Assembly: GCF_900142375.1 (NCBI RefSeq)
Contig: NZ_FRAR01000021.1
Location: 1-64,000 of the forward strand
Reading direction: 5' to 3'
Source of the DNA: Desulforamulus aeronauticus DSM 10349
Lineage (GTDB): Bacteria > Bacillota > Desulfotomaculia > Desulfotomaculales > Desulfotomaculaceae
DNA length: 64,000 nucleotides
The position numbers were made by a program, and so were the translations under genes. The notes below the pieces were generated by a model. That model did no database searches. It worked only from the letters and a program-made list of their open reading frames with translations, and was not told where the DNA came from. How positions within the stretch are numbered: the stretch's first letter is position 1; each line of letters begins with the position of its first letter. Of this stretch, positions 40,682 through 49,751 are shown piece by piece.

Positions 40682-42139
40682 ATGAAACAATCCCCTTTAA
40701 TCCGAACTTTTTTTCCTAGTTTTTTTACGGTATTTCTAATTAGTATTTTCTTAGTTTTTGCCATCATGGAATTTCGCCATACCAAAGACTTAATTACTCA
40801 ATATGAGGCTGGCATTCAACAAATTGCTTTATATAATACAAACCAATTTCTGAACGAAATAAAAAACTTCAGTACTGATACGGCAAAAAAAATCGACCTG
40901 GAAAAACCACTAAATATAAATCAATTTGTAGCCAGTGTGCAAAAAAATCCTCTCGTTAAAGATGTGTATCTGCTTGATAAAGCAGGGAACCTGCTTGCTA
41001 CCACCAATAGTGAACCTGACATCAATCGCTCTATGGTGCAGGAAGCAGCAAACCTAAAGGGCTACATCACTCTTTTATCTCCTGTACACATGGATAGCCT
41101 ATCGAAAAATAAATTAGTTACCGTTCTAACGCCCCTGCAAATTCTTGACAATAGAATTTTGGCCATTGATTTTCATCTGGAGAACTTTCAAAATGAAATA
41201 TTACAAGAATTTCTCAGTAGAAACTACGCTGTTGCTGTTTTTGATCATTACGGAAATGCCGTTGTCTGGCCCTTTGAAGACAAACAACTGAGTAAGCTTA
41301 GTTTCAATCAAGAGAGTTTTGTTTATGAAAACAAACGATACAATGTACTTTCAGTAGAAACTGAGAATAACATTTGGCAAGTCCATTTTTTCTTCAAAGC
41401 TAACAATATCGAAATATTTCGCGCCCTCACCATCCTCTTGCTAGTTTTCGCTTTGTACGTCTGCCTATACGAACTACTGGTCGAGTACTGGGGGGTTAAT
41501 ACCGCTAAAACCTATTTTGAAAACATTGATTTTGCCATCTTTAATCAACTTAATGAAGGGGTCATGATAGCTAACAATTCTGGACGCATTTTATTTGCCA
41601 ATGAAACTGCCCACCGCATGTTTGCAGATAGAAAAAGTCTGTTAAGAAATGTACGCCTTAAGGAAATTTTAGGAAACCTTGATTTACAAAAAGAACATTA
41701 TGGTTCCTTATCCTTCTCTTTAAAGTTATCTGATAAATTATTAAAGGCTATCCACTCGCCGATTATTAAACATAATAAAATCTTAGGTTCCCTTACGGTA
41801 ATCAGAAATAAAGACGATGGTGACAACAGCATCGCTCCTATTATGGATAAGGTCTTCGAGAGCATTCCACAAGGAATCATTTTTGTTAGTAAACAGCACG
41901 AAATTTCCCATGCTAATCTTATTGCCAAATGTTTCTTTACCAACTTAATTAAGGGTACCGGTATAGAGGTGGTGGACCGAGAGCTTGCAGATTTTATTTA
42001 CAAGAATATTGACTCTTACTCTGTCAAAAGGGTTACTCTTTCAACCGGCATTTCCTGTGAGATCACCCCGGTACATGATGAGGATGGTATCTACGTAGGT
42101 ACGGTTGTCTACATCCTTAGTGATACTCCAGCAATATAA
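40682..42139 (+). CDS. Orphan Cache/PAS membrane sensor without output domain
   Basis: 485 residues, ATG behind GGAGGAAG. TM1 (12-32), an extracytoplasmic double-Cache-like domain (35-245, with Asp-Val-Tyr-Leu-Leu-Asp-Lys-Ala-Gly-Asn-Leu-Leu-Ala-Thr-Thr), TM2 (about 248-268), and two PAS-type domains (about 283-380 and 390-480). There is no kinase, GGDEF, HTH or phosphatase module. It is the third gene of the NarX/NarL-type operon, so I infer it modulates that kinase by direct contact. Confidence 0.75.
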   Translation: MKQSPLIRTFFPSFFTVFLISIFLVFAIMEFRHTKDLITQYEAGIQQIALYNTNQFLNEIKNFSTDTAKKIDLEKPLNINQFVASVQKNPLVKDVYLLDKAGNLLATTNSEPDINRSMVQEAANLKGYITLLSPVHMDSLSKNKLVTVLTPLQILDNRILAIDFHLENFQNEILQEFLSRNYAVAVFDHYGNAVVWPFEDKQLSKLSFNQESFVYENKRYNVLSVETENNIWQVHFFFKANNIEIFRALTILLLVFALYVCLYELLVEYWGVNTAKTYFENIDFAIFNQLNEGVMIANNSGRILFANETAHRMFADRKSLLRNVRLKEILGNLDLQKEHYGSLSFSLKLSDKLLKAIHSPIIKHNKILGSLTVIRNKDDGDNSIAPIMDKVFESIPQGIIFVSKQHEISHANLIAKCFFTNLIKGTGIEVVDRELADFIYKNIDSYSVKRVTLSTGISCEITPVHDEDGIYVGTVVYILSDTPAI

Positions 42140-42179
42140 AAGTCCTTACCTTACCACAACTGGTAAGGTAAGGACTTTT
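42138..42179. terminator. Bidirectional terminator after the Cache/PAS gene
   Basis: Perfect 18-bp stem (AAAAGTCCTTACCTTACC and its complement), 6-nt loop. It overlaps the sensor stop codon and lies 3 nt past the mini-protein stop on the other strand. Confidence 0.9.
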
Positions 42180-42182
42180 GTT

Positions 42183-42347
42183 TTATTGGTGGATAACTAA
42201 CACCATAATAATGATTAAGGTGGCTAAAGACAAGGCCGCATAATCTTCCATTCGCTCAGTAACAAAGGGGGAAAAAAGCCTCGGCTCATGGTCTTTTGCT
42301 GGTCTTTTTCTTCTCAAATTGCTACTTTTCAACTTATCAGTCTTCAC
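42183..42347 (-). CDS. 54-residue single-TM mini-protein downstream of YeiH transporter 2
   Basis: GTG start at 42347, 5-6 nt after AAGGTGAT, which overlaps the YeiH stop (TAAGGTG), so translation is coupled. It has a basic N-terminus (Lys-Leu-Lys-Ser-Ser-Asn-Leu-Arg-Arg-Lys-Arg), then Arg-Met-Glu-Asp-Tyr-Ala-Ala-Leu-Ser-Leu-Ala-Thr-Leu-Ile-Ile-Ile and a TM helix to the C-terminus. The Asp-Tyr-x3-Ser-Leu helix entry is shared with the mini-protein at 36327-36449 next to the other YeiH gene. Confidence 0.65.
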   Translation of the reverse strand: MKTDKLKSSNLRRKRPAKDHEPRLFSPFVTERMEDYAALSLATLIIIMVLVIHQ

Positions 42348-42359
42348 ATCATCATCACC

Positions 42360-43490
42360 TTACGGATTCTCTGGTATTAGTAAAAATACAACAATAAGTG
42401 CCAAAATGGCTTTAAAAAGTGCTGCTGCTGAACCCACTAGCAAAGGCTTGCCCCCTGCCCTGGTTAACTCTGAAAAGGATATTTGCATTCCCAATCCTGT
42501 TAGGCCAATGGCAAAGAACCAGTTGTAAAGTTTACGAATGGTAATTAACTCCTGTGAGGGTGGAGAAGTTTGGCCGAAAAATCCCAACGAAGTTAAAAAT
42601 ACCATGGCTAAAAAGCCAAGCACAAAAATCGGAAATTTACTGGCTAAACCGGTATGCACATTTATCTCATCGTCTGGTAACTGAGCAGTGCGGCTGGTTA
42701 TGGCTGCCAAACCAAGCACCACAAAGGGTAGAAACACCACCCTGGCTAAATTATAAATTTCACCGGTCTTAAGGCTTACCGATGCATGATTAGCAGTCCC
42801 CGGATCATAGATGAGGCAAACCGCTAAAACCTGTCCTGAACTCAAAATTCCTGTCCCAGACCATACCCCAAATTGGTGGGGGCTTAATTCTAAGAGGTGA
42901 CCAATAAAAGGAAATAAAAAGATCGACACCACTCCGTAGGTAAGAATGGTCGCGATGGAAAAAACCACATCCGTCGTTTTCGCCCTGACTGCAGGAGCGG
43001 TAGCTACTATGGCAGATACCCCACACACTGCTGTACCGGCAGATAATACCGCGGCAGAGGCTGGATCCATCCCGGCACGTTTCCCTAGCCACAAAGTAAA
43101 AAGCAGGGTTAAAATGACAAAAGAAGTGATTAAAAGAATCGCTGTAAAACCCAGTTTTGCCACATCCGCCAGGCTGTATAAGGAACCTAATAAAATAACC
43201 CCTAATTTAATGAATAGCCTTGATGTCGACACCCCTGCCATAATCCAATTCGGCAGTGTAAATAGATTACCAATTAACATGCCTATGAGAATACTAAGCA
43301 ATATATAGTTTAAACGAAGTGCATCAATAAAAAAGGTCTTCGTCATAGGATTTAATTTAAGATAGGATTCTAAGCCTGGCCAAGGTATGCCGAGGTCCTG
43401 GCCACCCATCGTTAGTATTGCAATGGCAAACATCAGCAGAATACCGGGAATAGTCTTAATCAATCCTGACGGTTTATTGGAATATGCCAT
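42360..43490 (-). CDS. YeiH-family putative sulfate/sulfonate export transporter 2
   Basis: 376 residues, ATG behind AGGAGAA. Same family as the gene at 36491-37564, with Cys-Gly-Val-Ser-Ala-Ile-Val-Ala-Thr-Ala-Pro-Ala, Gly-Thr-Gly-Ile-Leu-Ser-Ser-Gly-Gln-Val-Leu-Ala and a C-terminal Gly-Leu-Thr-Gly-Leu-Gly-Met. The divergence between the copies is large, so they are not a recent duplication. A second mini-protein is coupled downstream. Both transporters flank the NarX/NarL/Cache signalling operon. Substrate unknown. Confidence 0.85.
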   Translation of the reverse strand: MAYSNKPSGLIKTIPGILLMFAIAILTMGGQDLGIPWPGLESYLKLNPMTKTFFIDALRLNYILLSILIGMLIGNLFTLPNWIMAGVSTSRLFIKLGVILLGSLYSLADVAKLGFTAILLITSFVILTLLFTLWLGKRAGMDPASAAVLSAGTAVCGVSAIVATAPAVRAKTTDVVFSIATILTYGVVSIFLFPFIGHLLELSPHQFGVWSGTGILSSGQVLAVCLIYDPGTANHASVSLKTGEIYNLARVVFLPFVVLGLAAITSRTAQLPDDEINVHTGLASKFPIFVLGFLAMVFLTSLGFFGQTSPPSQELITIRKLYNWFFAIGLTGLGMQISFSELTRAGGKPLLVGSAAALFKAILALIVVFLLIPENP

Positions 43491-43661
43491 CTAGTTCTCC
43501 TATAAATTATTGATGTCCATATTTCTCATACTATATTATACCAGAACTGTGTATATTTCGATATCAAACAAATAAAAACCCATTCAAAACCGCCGGTTTT
43601 TAAAATCTTTCCTCCAAACCTTAAAAGCAATGCCAATAAGCCAAACTGTTTTCATGTTAAA

Positions 43662-43691
43662 AAAGCTTACAGTTGTTTAACCGTAAGCTTT
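43662..43691 (-). terminator. Terminator of the sdh-mdh operon
   Basis: AAAGCTTAC / GTAAGCTTT, 9-bp stem with a 12-nt loop, then TTTT on the minus strand, 26 nt past the mdh stop. Confidence 0.8.
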
Positions 43692-43716
43692 CGTCAGCAA
43701 TTTATCTACTCTTTGA

Positions 43717-44643
43717 TTAACCTATTTTTGCCATGTTGGTTCTTACTGAATTAATGGAGTTACGTAAAGCAGTTATTTCTGTCTCATCTAAATCTAATTC
43801 AATAATTTTCTCCACACCGTTACCGCCGATAATAGCGGGAACACCGGAAAATACATCACTTTCACCATACTCACCTTGCAGATAAGCCGATACAGGCAGA
43901 ATACGTTTTTTATCCTTCAAGATACATTCCGCCATTTGCATAACCGAAGCACTGGGGGCGTAGTAGGCACTTCCTGTTTTCAGGTAGTTGACAATTTCAG
44001 CACCGCCCTTTCTAGCACGGTCAACCATAGCAGACAGGCGATCGGCAGGAATTAGTTTTTCCACCGGAATACCACCCACATAGGTATAGCGTACCATCGG
44101 TACCATATCATCACCATGGCCGCCCAGCACAAAGGAAGTTACATCTTCAAAGGATACATTTAATTCCCTGGCAATAAAGGTACGGAAACGGGCAGAATCC
44201 AAGACACCGGATAAACCAAAGACACGGTTTGCTGGGAAACCACTGGCCTTGTAAGCTATGTAAGCACTAACATCCACCGGGTTGGTTACCACTAATAAAT
44301 AGGCATTGGGTGAGTATTTTACCACTTGCTCGGTTACATTACGCACAATCCCCGCATTAATGTTTAAAAGATCATCACGGCTCATGCCAGGCTTACGAGC
44401 CATACCGGCGGTAATAACCACCACATCGGAATCGGCCGTGTCAGCAAAATCATTGGTACCAATAATAATGCTGTCATAGCCCTCCACGGGAGCAGCTTCC
44501 ATTAAATCCAACGCTTTTCCTTGGGGAATACCTTCTGCCACATCGATCAGGACAATATCGCCCAATTCTTTAGCAGCAGCCCAGTGGGCACAGGTTGCCC
44601 CAACATTTCCTGCACCGACAATGGTTATCTTATTTCTTTTCAT
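43717..44643 (-). CDS. mdh: Malate dehydrogenase (LDH-like type)
   Basis: 308 residues, ATG behind GGAGGAA. Rossmann Gly-Ala-Gly-Asn-Val-Gly, substrate loop [14 protein letters not shown] (Arg at the specificity position, so malate rather than lactate), Val-Thr-Asn-Pro-Val-Asp, and the active-site His in Gly-Gly-His-Gly-Asp-Asp-Met. It interconverts malate and oxaloacetate with NAD. It follows sdhB by 46 nt. With SDH, fumarase and PEP carboxykinase close by it forms a C4-dicarboxylate branch of the TCA cycle. Confidence 0.93.
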   Translation of the reverse strand: MKRNKITIVGAGNVGATCAHWAAAKELGDIVLIDVAEGIPQGKALDLMEAAPVEGYDSIIIGTNDFADTADSDVVVITAGMARKPGMSRDDLLNINAGIVRNVTEQVVKYSPNAYLLVVTNPVDVSAYIAYKASGFPANRVFGLSGVLDSARFRTFIARELNVSFEDVTSFVLGGHGDDMVPMVRYTYVGGIPVEKLIPADRLSAMVDRARKGGAEIVNYLKTGSAYYAPSASVMQMAECILKDKKRILPVSAYLQGEYGESDVFSGVPAIIGGNGVEKIIELDLDETEITALRNSINSVRTNMAKIG

Positions 44644-44689
44644 GGGTTGTTCCTCCTATGATTCATTATTGTAAGTCCAACTAGAATTT

Positions 44690-45439
44690 TTAGCGACCTA
44701 ACCATCTTTTTACACCATGGATGGTAGTATCTCTGTTAAGTTGGGCAATGGATTTCGTTAAGGGTATTTGTTTCGGGCAAACCTTAATACAGTTCTGGGC
44801 ATTGCCGCAGTCGGTAACTCCCCCTACTCCCATGATGGCATCCAATCGTTCTTCCCGATTCATTGCTCCGGTAGGATGGGCATTAAACAGCTTTACCTGA
44901 GCCAACGGAGCCGGGCCAATAAACTTGGACTTATGATTGACGTTGGGACAAGCTTCCATGCAGCAACCACAGGTCATGCAGCGGGATATGGGATAATGCT
45001 CTTCTTGAACTTTCTGAGCCATACGGGGACCCGGTCCCAGGTCGTAGGTACCGTCAATGGGAATCCAGGCTTTCACCTTTTTCAAGTTGTCAAACATTTG
45101 GCTGCGGTCAACCATTAGATCCCGTACTAAGGTAAATTTGCTCAGAGGTTCCAGCTTAATTGGCTGAGTAAGCTGATCCACTAAAGCTGAGCAGGCTTGT
45201 CTGGCCTGGCCGTTAATGATCATGGTACAGGCCCCACATACTTCTTCCAGACAATTGCATTCCCATACTACCGGAGTGGTGGCTTCTCCTTTAGCATTGA
45301 TCGGCTTCTTTTGAATCTCCATCAGAAGGGTAATCACATTCATTTTAGACCTATAAGGAATTTTAAATTCTTCCCAAAAAGCAGGCTCCTCAGGCCCCGC
45401 TTGACGTTTAACTTTTAAGGAAACAAACTCCTTGCTCAC
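44690..45439 (-). CDS. sdhB: Succinate dehydrogenase/fumarate reductase iron-sulfur subunit
   Basis: 249 residues, GTG start overlapping the sdhA stop by 4 nt. N-terminal plant-type [2Fe-2S] domain with Cys-Asn-Cys-Leu-Glu-Glu-Val-Cys-Gly-Ala-Cys...Cys, and a C-terminal domain with Cys-Met-Thr-Cys-Gly-Cys-Cys-Met-Glu-Ala-Cys-Pro and a final Cys-x5-Cys-x3-Cys-Pro, giving [4Fe-4S] and [3Fe-4S] sites. It passes electrons between the flavin subunit and the membrane haem subunit. Confidence 0.93.
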   Translation of the reverse strand: MSKEFVSLKVKRQAGPEEPAFWEEFKIPYRSKMNVITLLMEIQKKPINAKGEATTPVVWECNCLEEVCGACTMIINGQARQACSALVDQLTQPIKLEPLSKFTLVRDLMVDRSQMFDNLKKVKAWIPIDGTYDLGPGPRMAQKVQEEHYPISRCMTCGCCMEACPNVNHKSKFIGPAPLAQVKLFNAHPTGAMNREERLDAIMGVGGVTDCGNAQNCIKVCPKQIPLTKSIAQLNRDTTIHGVKRWLGR

Positions 45440-47193
45440 TTGTTAGCCGCCTCCTTATCCACATCATACCGCCGGGGTCTGGGTTGAATGAGGGATACAT
45501 CTATGTCGTCATAGCTAAATACCGGCCCCTCTGCAGTATAGCTGGCTTTGGTGGTTTTTAACCAATTGGCATCATCGCGCTCCGGGAAATCAGGCTTATA
45601 ATGAGCCCCCCTACTTTCATTACGGTTCAACGCTCCTAGGGTAATAACCCTTGCCAACTGCAGCATATGCCACAAATGGCGGGTGAAAGCAGCTTCCTGG
45701 TTGGCCCATTTACCTTTATCCACTAGGTTAATGTTGTGCCATCTTTGCAAGAGTTCTTGAATTTTTTCGTCAGTTTCCTGCAGCTTTTTGTTGTAACGAA
45801 CCACTGTAACATTCTCGGTCATCCAATTGCCCAGTTCTTCGTGCAACTGATAAACATTTTCCTGGCCGTTCATCTGATAGATTTGATCCATCAACGCCTG
45901 CTGCCGCTGCTGCTCCCGGGCAAAAACAGTGGCTGGTAGATCACTGCAGCTCTTCTTAAGGGATTTACTATACTTTACAGCATGGGGGCCAGCCACCATG
46001 CCACCGTAGATGGCCGACAGCAGTGAGTTGGCTCCCAAACGATTCGCCCCATGGTACTGGTATTCGCACTCGCCACAGGCAAATAAACCAGGAATATTGG
46101 TCATTTGTTGATAATCTACCCAAAGCCCCCCCATGGAATAGTGTACCGCAGGGAAGATTCGCATGGGCACTTGGCGCGGGTCGTCTCCCACAAAGCGCTC
46201 ATAAATCTCCAAGATACCGGCAAGTTTTTTATCCAAAATATCCCGGTTAATATGGGACACATCCAGATAAACCATATTTTGCCCATCAATGCCTTGTTTC
46301 AGTTCATAGCATACTTTATAAATGGCCCGTGTGGCAATATCACGGGGCACTAAATTACCATAGGCTGGATACCATTCCTCTAAAAAGTACCAGGGTTTAC
46401 CATCTTTATAAGTCCAAACCCTTCCCCCTTCACCCCGGGCAGATTCACTCATAAGTCTTAGTTTATCATCTCCGGGAATGGCGGTAGGGTGAATTTGCAT
46501 CATTTCCCCATTGGCATAATAAACACCTTGCTGATAAACTGCGCTGGCTGCAGCCCCGGTGTTAATGGTGGAGTTGGTGCTTTTGCCAAAAATAATGCCA
46601 CAGCCACCCGTGGCTAAAACAACCGCATCAGCCGGGAAGGCTTGGATTTCCATAGATTTTAAATTCTGCGCGGTGATGCCCCGGCAGACTTGATCATCGT
46701 CTAGAATAACCGATAGCAAATCCCAACCCTCATATTTATCCACCAGCCCCGCTACTTCATAGCGTCTTACCTGTTCATCCAAGGCATAAAGCAATTGCTG
46801 GCCTGTGGTAGCTCCGGCAAAGGCCGTCCGGTGATGCTTACTGCCCCCAAAACGCCGAAAATCAAGCAATCCCTCGGGCGTACGATTAAACATCACGCCC
46901 ATACGATCCATTAGATTGATAATGGCCGGTGCCGCCTCACACATATCCTTAACTGGGGGTTGGTTAGCTAGGAAATCTCCCCCGTAGACGGTATCATCGA
47001 AGTGAATCAGCGGAGAATCACCCTCCCCTTTGGTATTAACTGCTCCGTTAATACCTCCCTGGGCACAAACTGAGTGGGAGCGTTTTACCGGTACCAAAGA
47101 GAATAATTGAACTTTAACACCCATTTCCACAGCCTTAATGGTTGCCATCAGGCCCGCCAGGCCCCCACCAACGATAATAATGGTATTTTGCAT
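45436..47193 (-). CDS. sdhA: Succinate dehydrogenase/fumarate reductase flavoprotein subunit
   Basis: 585 residues from the ATG at 47193, 7 nt after AGGAGG; the upstream frame to 47214 overlaps sdhC's end region without support. FAD-binding Gly-Gly-Gly-Leu-Ala-Gly-Leu, the covalent-flavin His in Ser-His-Ser-Val-Cys-Ala-Gln-Gly-Gly, and active-site His-Pro-Thr and Arg-Gly-Glu-Gly-Gly. B. subtilis-like type. Oxidises succinate or reduces fumarate. Confidence 0.93.
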   Translation of the reverse strand: MQNTIIIVGGGLAGLMATIKAVEMGVKVQLFSLVPVKRSHSVCAQGGINGAVNTKGEGDSPLIHFDDTVYGGDFLANQPPVKDMCEAAPAIINLMDRMGVMFNRTPEGLLDFRRFGGSKHHRTAFAGATTGQQLLYALDEQVRRYEVAGLVDKYEGWDLLSVILDDDQVCRGITAQNLKSMEIQAFPADAVVLATGGCGIIFGKSTNSTINTGAAASAVYQQGVYYANGEMMQIHPTAIPGDDKLRLMSESARGEGGRVWTYKDGKPWYFLEEWYPAYGNLVPRDIATRAIYKVCYELKQGIDGQNMVYLDVSHINRDILDKKLAGILEIYERFVGDDPRQVPMRIFPAVHYSMGGLWVDYQQMTNIPGLFACGECEYQYHGANRLGANSLLSAIYGGMVAGPHAVKYSKSLKKSCSDLPATVFAREQQRQQALMDQIYQMNGQENVYQLHEELGNWMTENVTVVRYNKKLQETDEKIQELLQRWHNINLVDKGKWANQEAAFTRHLWHMLQLARVITLGALNRNESRGAHYKPDFPERDDANWLKTTKASYTAEGPVFSYDDIDVSLIQPRPRRYDVDKEAANK

Positions 47194-47218
47194 GCTGAAA
47201 CCTCCTGCACTCACATTA

Positions 47219-47866
47219 CTAGATAAAGGCCAAAATAGCAGACAGCCCTAGGGCAGATATAGCGACAAACAACAGCATACAGGCCTTCCAAACAAAATTC
47301 TGGGCCTGTTCTCCTACCACGATACCCCAGCTTACCGTAAAATTCCATAAACCATTGGCAAAATGAAAGGTCGCTGCCAAAAGCCCCACCACATAAAAGG
47401 CCAGCCAAGCCGGGTTGGACAACTGGTTCTGCACTGTCAGATAGTTAATCTCCAGGCCATATAACGAATGGGCTATGCGAAGGAACCATACATGAATCAC
47501 AACAAAAGCCAACGTTAGGAGTGCCGAAATGCGCTGCAGATAAAACATCCAGTTCTTACTATAGGAATACCGAGAAATGTTGTTTTTTGTCACATAAACA
47601 ATATAAAGTCCATACAAGGCATGAATGGTTAACGGTAAAGCAATCAACAGGATTTCCACCGTACCTAGATAAGGAATACTCTGCAGTTTACTGACCGTCG
47701 TATCAAATAAGGCCGGGCTGATAGCCGCAAGTGAATTGGCTATTAAATGTTCGACCAAGAAAAAACTGATAGGAAAAACTCCCAAAAAAGAGTGAAGTTT
47801 ACGAATAAAGAAGTGATAATTGGCGAAGCCATTATTTTGTGACTGCGATATGATCACTTGCGTCAT
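47219..47866 (-). CDS. sdhC: Succinate dehydrogenase cytochrome b558 subunit
   Basis: 215 residues, ATG behind GGGGGG. Five TM helices with the conserved haem ligands of the di-haem B-type anchor: His in Arg-Lys-Leu-His-Ser, Glu-His-Leu, Ile-His-Ala-Leu-Tyr-Gly, Ile-His-Val-Trp and Phe-His-Phe-Ala-Asn-Gly-Leu-Trp-Asn. The single long anchor replaces separate C and D subunits. First gene of sdhCAB-mdh. In such enzymes membrane potential drives succinate oxidation by menaquinone. A TTGTATACAT element lies about 85 nt upstream. Confidence 0.92.
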   Translation of the reverse strand: MTQVIISQSQNNGFANYHFFIRKLHSFLGVFPISFFLVEHLIANSLAAISPALFDTTVSKLQSIPYLGTVEILLIALPLTIHALYGLYIVYVTKNNISRYSYSKNWMFYLQRISALLTLAFVVIHVWFLRIAHSLYGLEINYLTVQNQLSNPAWLAFYVVGLLAATFHFANGLWNFTVSWGIVVGEQAQNFVWKACMLLFVAISALGLSAILAFI

Positions 47867-47951
47867 GAATACCCCCCCAGAATTACAAACTTTGATTAGA
47901 AAATTATATCACATTTCTTTGGACAAACTTAGTGAAAAACCGCTAACCTTC

Positions 47952-47961
47952 TTGTATACAT
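47952..47961 (-). promoter_or_regulatory. TTGTATACA half-operator upstream of sdhC
   Basis: TTGTATACAT at 47952-47961 matches one arm plus centre of the perfect palindrome before pckA. The shared sequence suggests one GntR-like regulator acting on the C4 genes. Confidence 0.35.
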
Positions 47962-48018
47962 GCTTTGTCTGTTAACACGAACTTTACCTTGGACATCCAT
48001 CTACTGGAAAATTTAAAC

Positions 48019-49539
48019 TTAGGAAGGCTCTACCGCTAACAAAATTTCATCCTTAAGTCCCGGATATTTATTTAACCATTCCCTTCTTTCTTGACGTAAT
48101 TTGGCAACCAGTTCGTCATAGGTCTGGGTATCGTAATACTTTCTTGGTTGATACTGAGACATAGCAAGGCCTGGAATTTCTGCCGCAACCTCATAACCCC
48201 AATCATCGTCTCTTTCCCAGCGAATGTTTCCTTTCGCGATGGCTTTCATGATCTCGGTGGAAAGCTGAATGGTAATTTTCTTGCCACCCACCGCACCGGT
48301 ATTGAGAATATAGCATTCTATATCAGGATTTGTTCGTAGTATTTCCAATAAACGGTTACCTTCTTCCGCTTCCGGTCCCATGATAAAGGGATTGGTACCA
48401 ACTTCTCGCTTGGATTGTCCGGCTTTGGTAGGATCTCCTGCGGAGGTTTCTATGGATTCCCCCAGCATGAAGTAAGCCGCTGCTTGTTCCGGCGTTAACC
48501 TAGCCACCGGAGGGATGATATCATTTCGTCTGGTGATGAAAATAATCTTATCGGCCTTTTCCAAATCAATTTTATTATCGGTACCCAATACTTCACCCCT
48601 TAGGATGACACCACGACCATTGGAAGTTAGCTCAACATTATTAAAATCAATCGTACCATCTTCCTGTACCATTACGTTTTCAAAAATAGCTTGGGGAGAA
48701 ACAGCCGCCTGATAAAGAACCCTTTGGGACTCATCCAATCCCTCTGTCTTAATATAAAAGCCGTTTTCTGTACCAAAACAGTAACCCTGTTGATTCATCA
48801 AAACAACATCATCTTGCCGAATCATGACCCTCTCTGGTTCCATCAGCTCATGATCGTGCATGGTTAAAGTAGTTTTTCCCGTGCCTGATAGGCCAAACAT
48901 GATGAAGCCCACTTCACGTAAATTACCCTCTTTGTTAACAATCCTTAAAACTTTACTGCCCGCATGAAAACCCAGTCCACCCCGTTCTTTGATGGCATAC
49001 ATGGCCTTGCGCAGAAAGGATTTTTTGCACTCGCCAAAATAATCCGGACCCAGGATGTAGGTGATTTTTTCTTGGGGGTGACAAAAAATAATGCGTTTCG
49101 GCCATTCAGGAACATAAATACTGACAAAATCCGGCTCCTGCTCTTTATTCGGTAGTTCGAAGGTCATGTTTTTCCACTGGAACGGGATGCTGGCAAAATC
49201 CTTCGTAATATATAATCGACAATGAAAACTACAGGATGGGTGTAGACAAAGTTGACGATCCATCCTTATCACATCTTTATCCTGTAAAAACTCATGGACT
49301 TGCGTAGCCAGCGCCAGTGCTTTTTCTGGGGCCATCCCCTGTTGATCAACTCCCAATGGGAATCCTTCACAAGTAACAAGAAAGGTAGCTTTGGCGCTGC
49401 GATTTCGCATTTGGGATAGATAACTGGCACTGCCAAACTTAGTCGTCCTTTCTTTAGCAGAAGCCATTTTCCGTAGTTCCTCCAGGGAAGGATTATCGAT
49501 GATGCGCCGGGCATCCACCGTCCGTTTTAGAGTCTCCAC
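48019..49539 (-). CDS. pckA: Phosphoenolpyruvate carboxykinase (ATP)
   Basis: 506 residues from the GTG at 49539, 8 nt after AAAGGGG; a longer frame to 49602 lacks a site and crosses the operator. P-loop Gly-Leu-Ser-Gly-Thr-Gly-Lys-Thr-Thr-Leu, Asp in Met-Ile-Arg-Gln-Asp-Asp, and Gly-Thr-Glu-Asn-Gly-Phe-Tyr. The ATP-dependent enzyme converts oxaloacetate to PEP and CO2. It is monocistronic, next to the sdh-mdh operon, linking C4 acids to gluconeogenesis. The sequence is somewhat diverged from the classical E. coli type. Confidence 0.88.
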   Translation of the reverse strand: METLKRTVDARRIIDNPSLEELRKMASAKERTTKFGSASYLSQMRNRSAKATFLVTCEGFPLGVDQQGMAPEKALALATQVHEFLQDKDVIRMDRQLCLHPSCSFHCRLYITKDFASIPFQWKNMTFELPNKEQEPDFVSIYVPEWPKRIIFCHPQEKITYILGPDYFGECKKSFLRKAMYAIKERGGLGFHAGSKVLRIVNKEGNLREVGFIMFGLSGTGKTTLTMHDHELMEPERVMIRQDDVVLMNQQGYCFGTENGFYIKTEGLDESQRVLYQAAVSPQAIFENVMVQEDGTIDFNNVELTSNGRGVILRGEVLGTDNKIDLEKADKIIFITRRNDIIPPVARLTPEQAAAYFMLGESIETSAGDPTKAGQSKREVGTNPFIMGPEAEEGNRLLEILRTNPDIECYILNTGAVGGKKITIQLSTEIMKAIAKGNIRWERDDDWGYEVAAEIPGLAMSQYQPRKYYDTQTYDELVAKLRQERREWLNKYPGLKDEILLAVEPS

Positions 49540-49585
49540 ATGAATTACCCCTTTCATTTTAGATTGGGTGGTTACTTTTAGTTTT

Positions 49586-49602
49586 TTGTATACTGTATAC
49601 AA
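49586..49602 (-). promoter_or_regulatory. 17-bp palindromic operator upstream of pckA
   Basis: TTGTATACTGTATACAA is a perfect palindrome of GntR-family form (GTATAC arms), 47 nt before the pckA start. A related element lies before sdhC (47952). Confidence 0.6.
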
Positions 49603-49705
49603 TACATGTAAACAAGGTGACTAAATTTACCAACTATTGGTGGGTTTTTTAAGCCCTTGGCTAAAAGCAAATGGCCAGTTATTTTTCTCAACTAACTAGA
49701 ATGCA

Positions 49706-49749
49706 AGTAGTATCTTCCTTTATCTTATTTGATATAGGAAGATACTACT
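49706..49749. other. 14-bp stem-loop at the end of the fumarase operon
   Basis: AGTAGTATCTTCCT and its exact complement are separated by 16 nt, just past the fumarase beta stop. No U-run follows on the minus strand, so it is a structural 3' end or a weak terminator. Confidence 0.6.
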
Positions 49750-49751
49750 GC

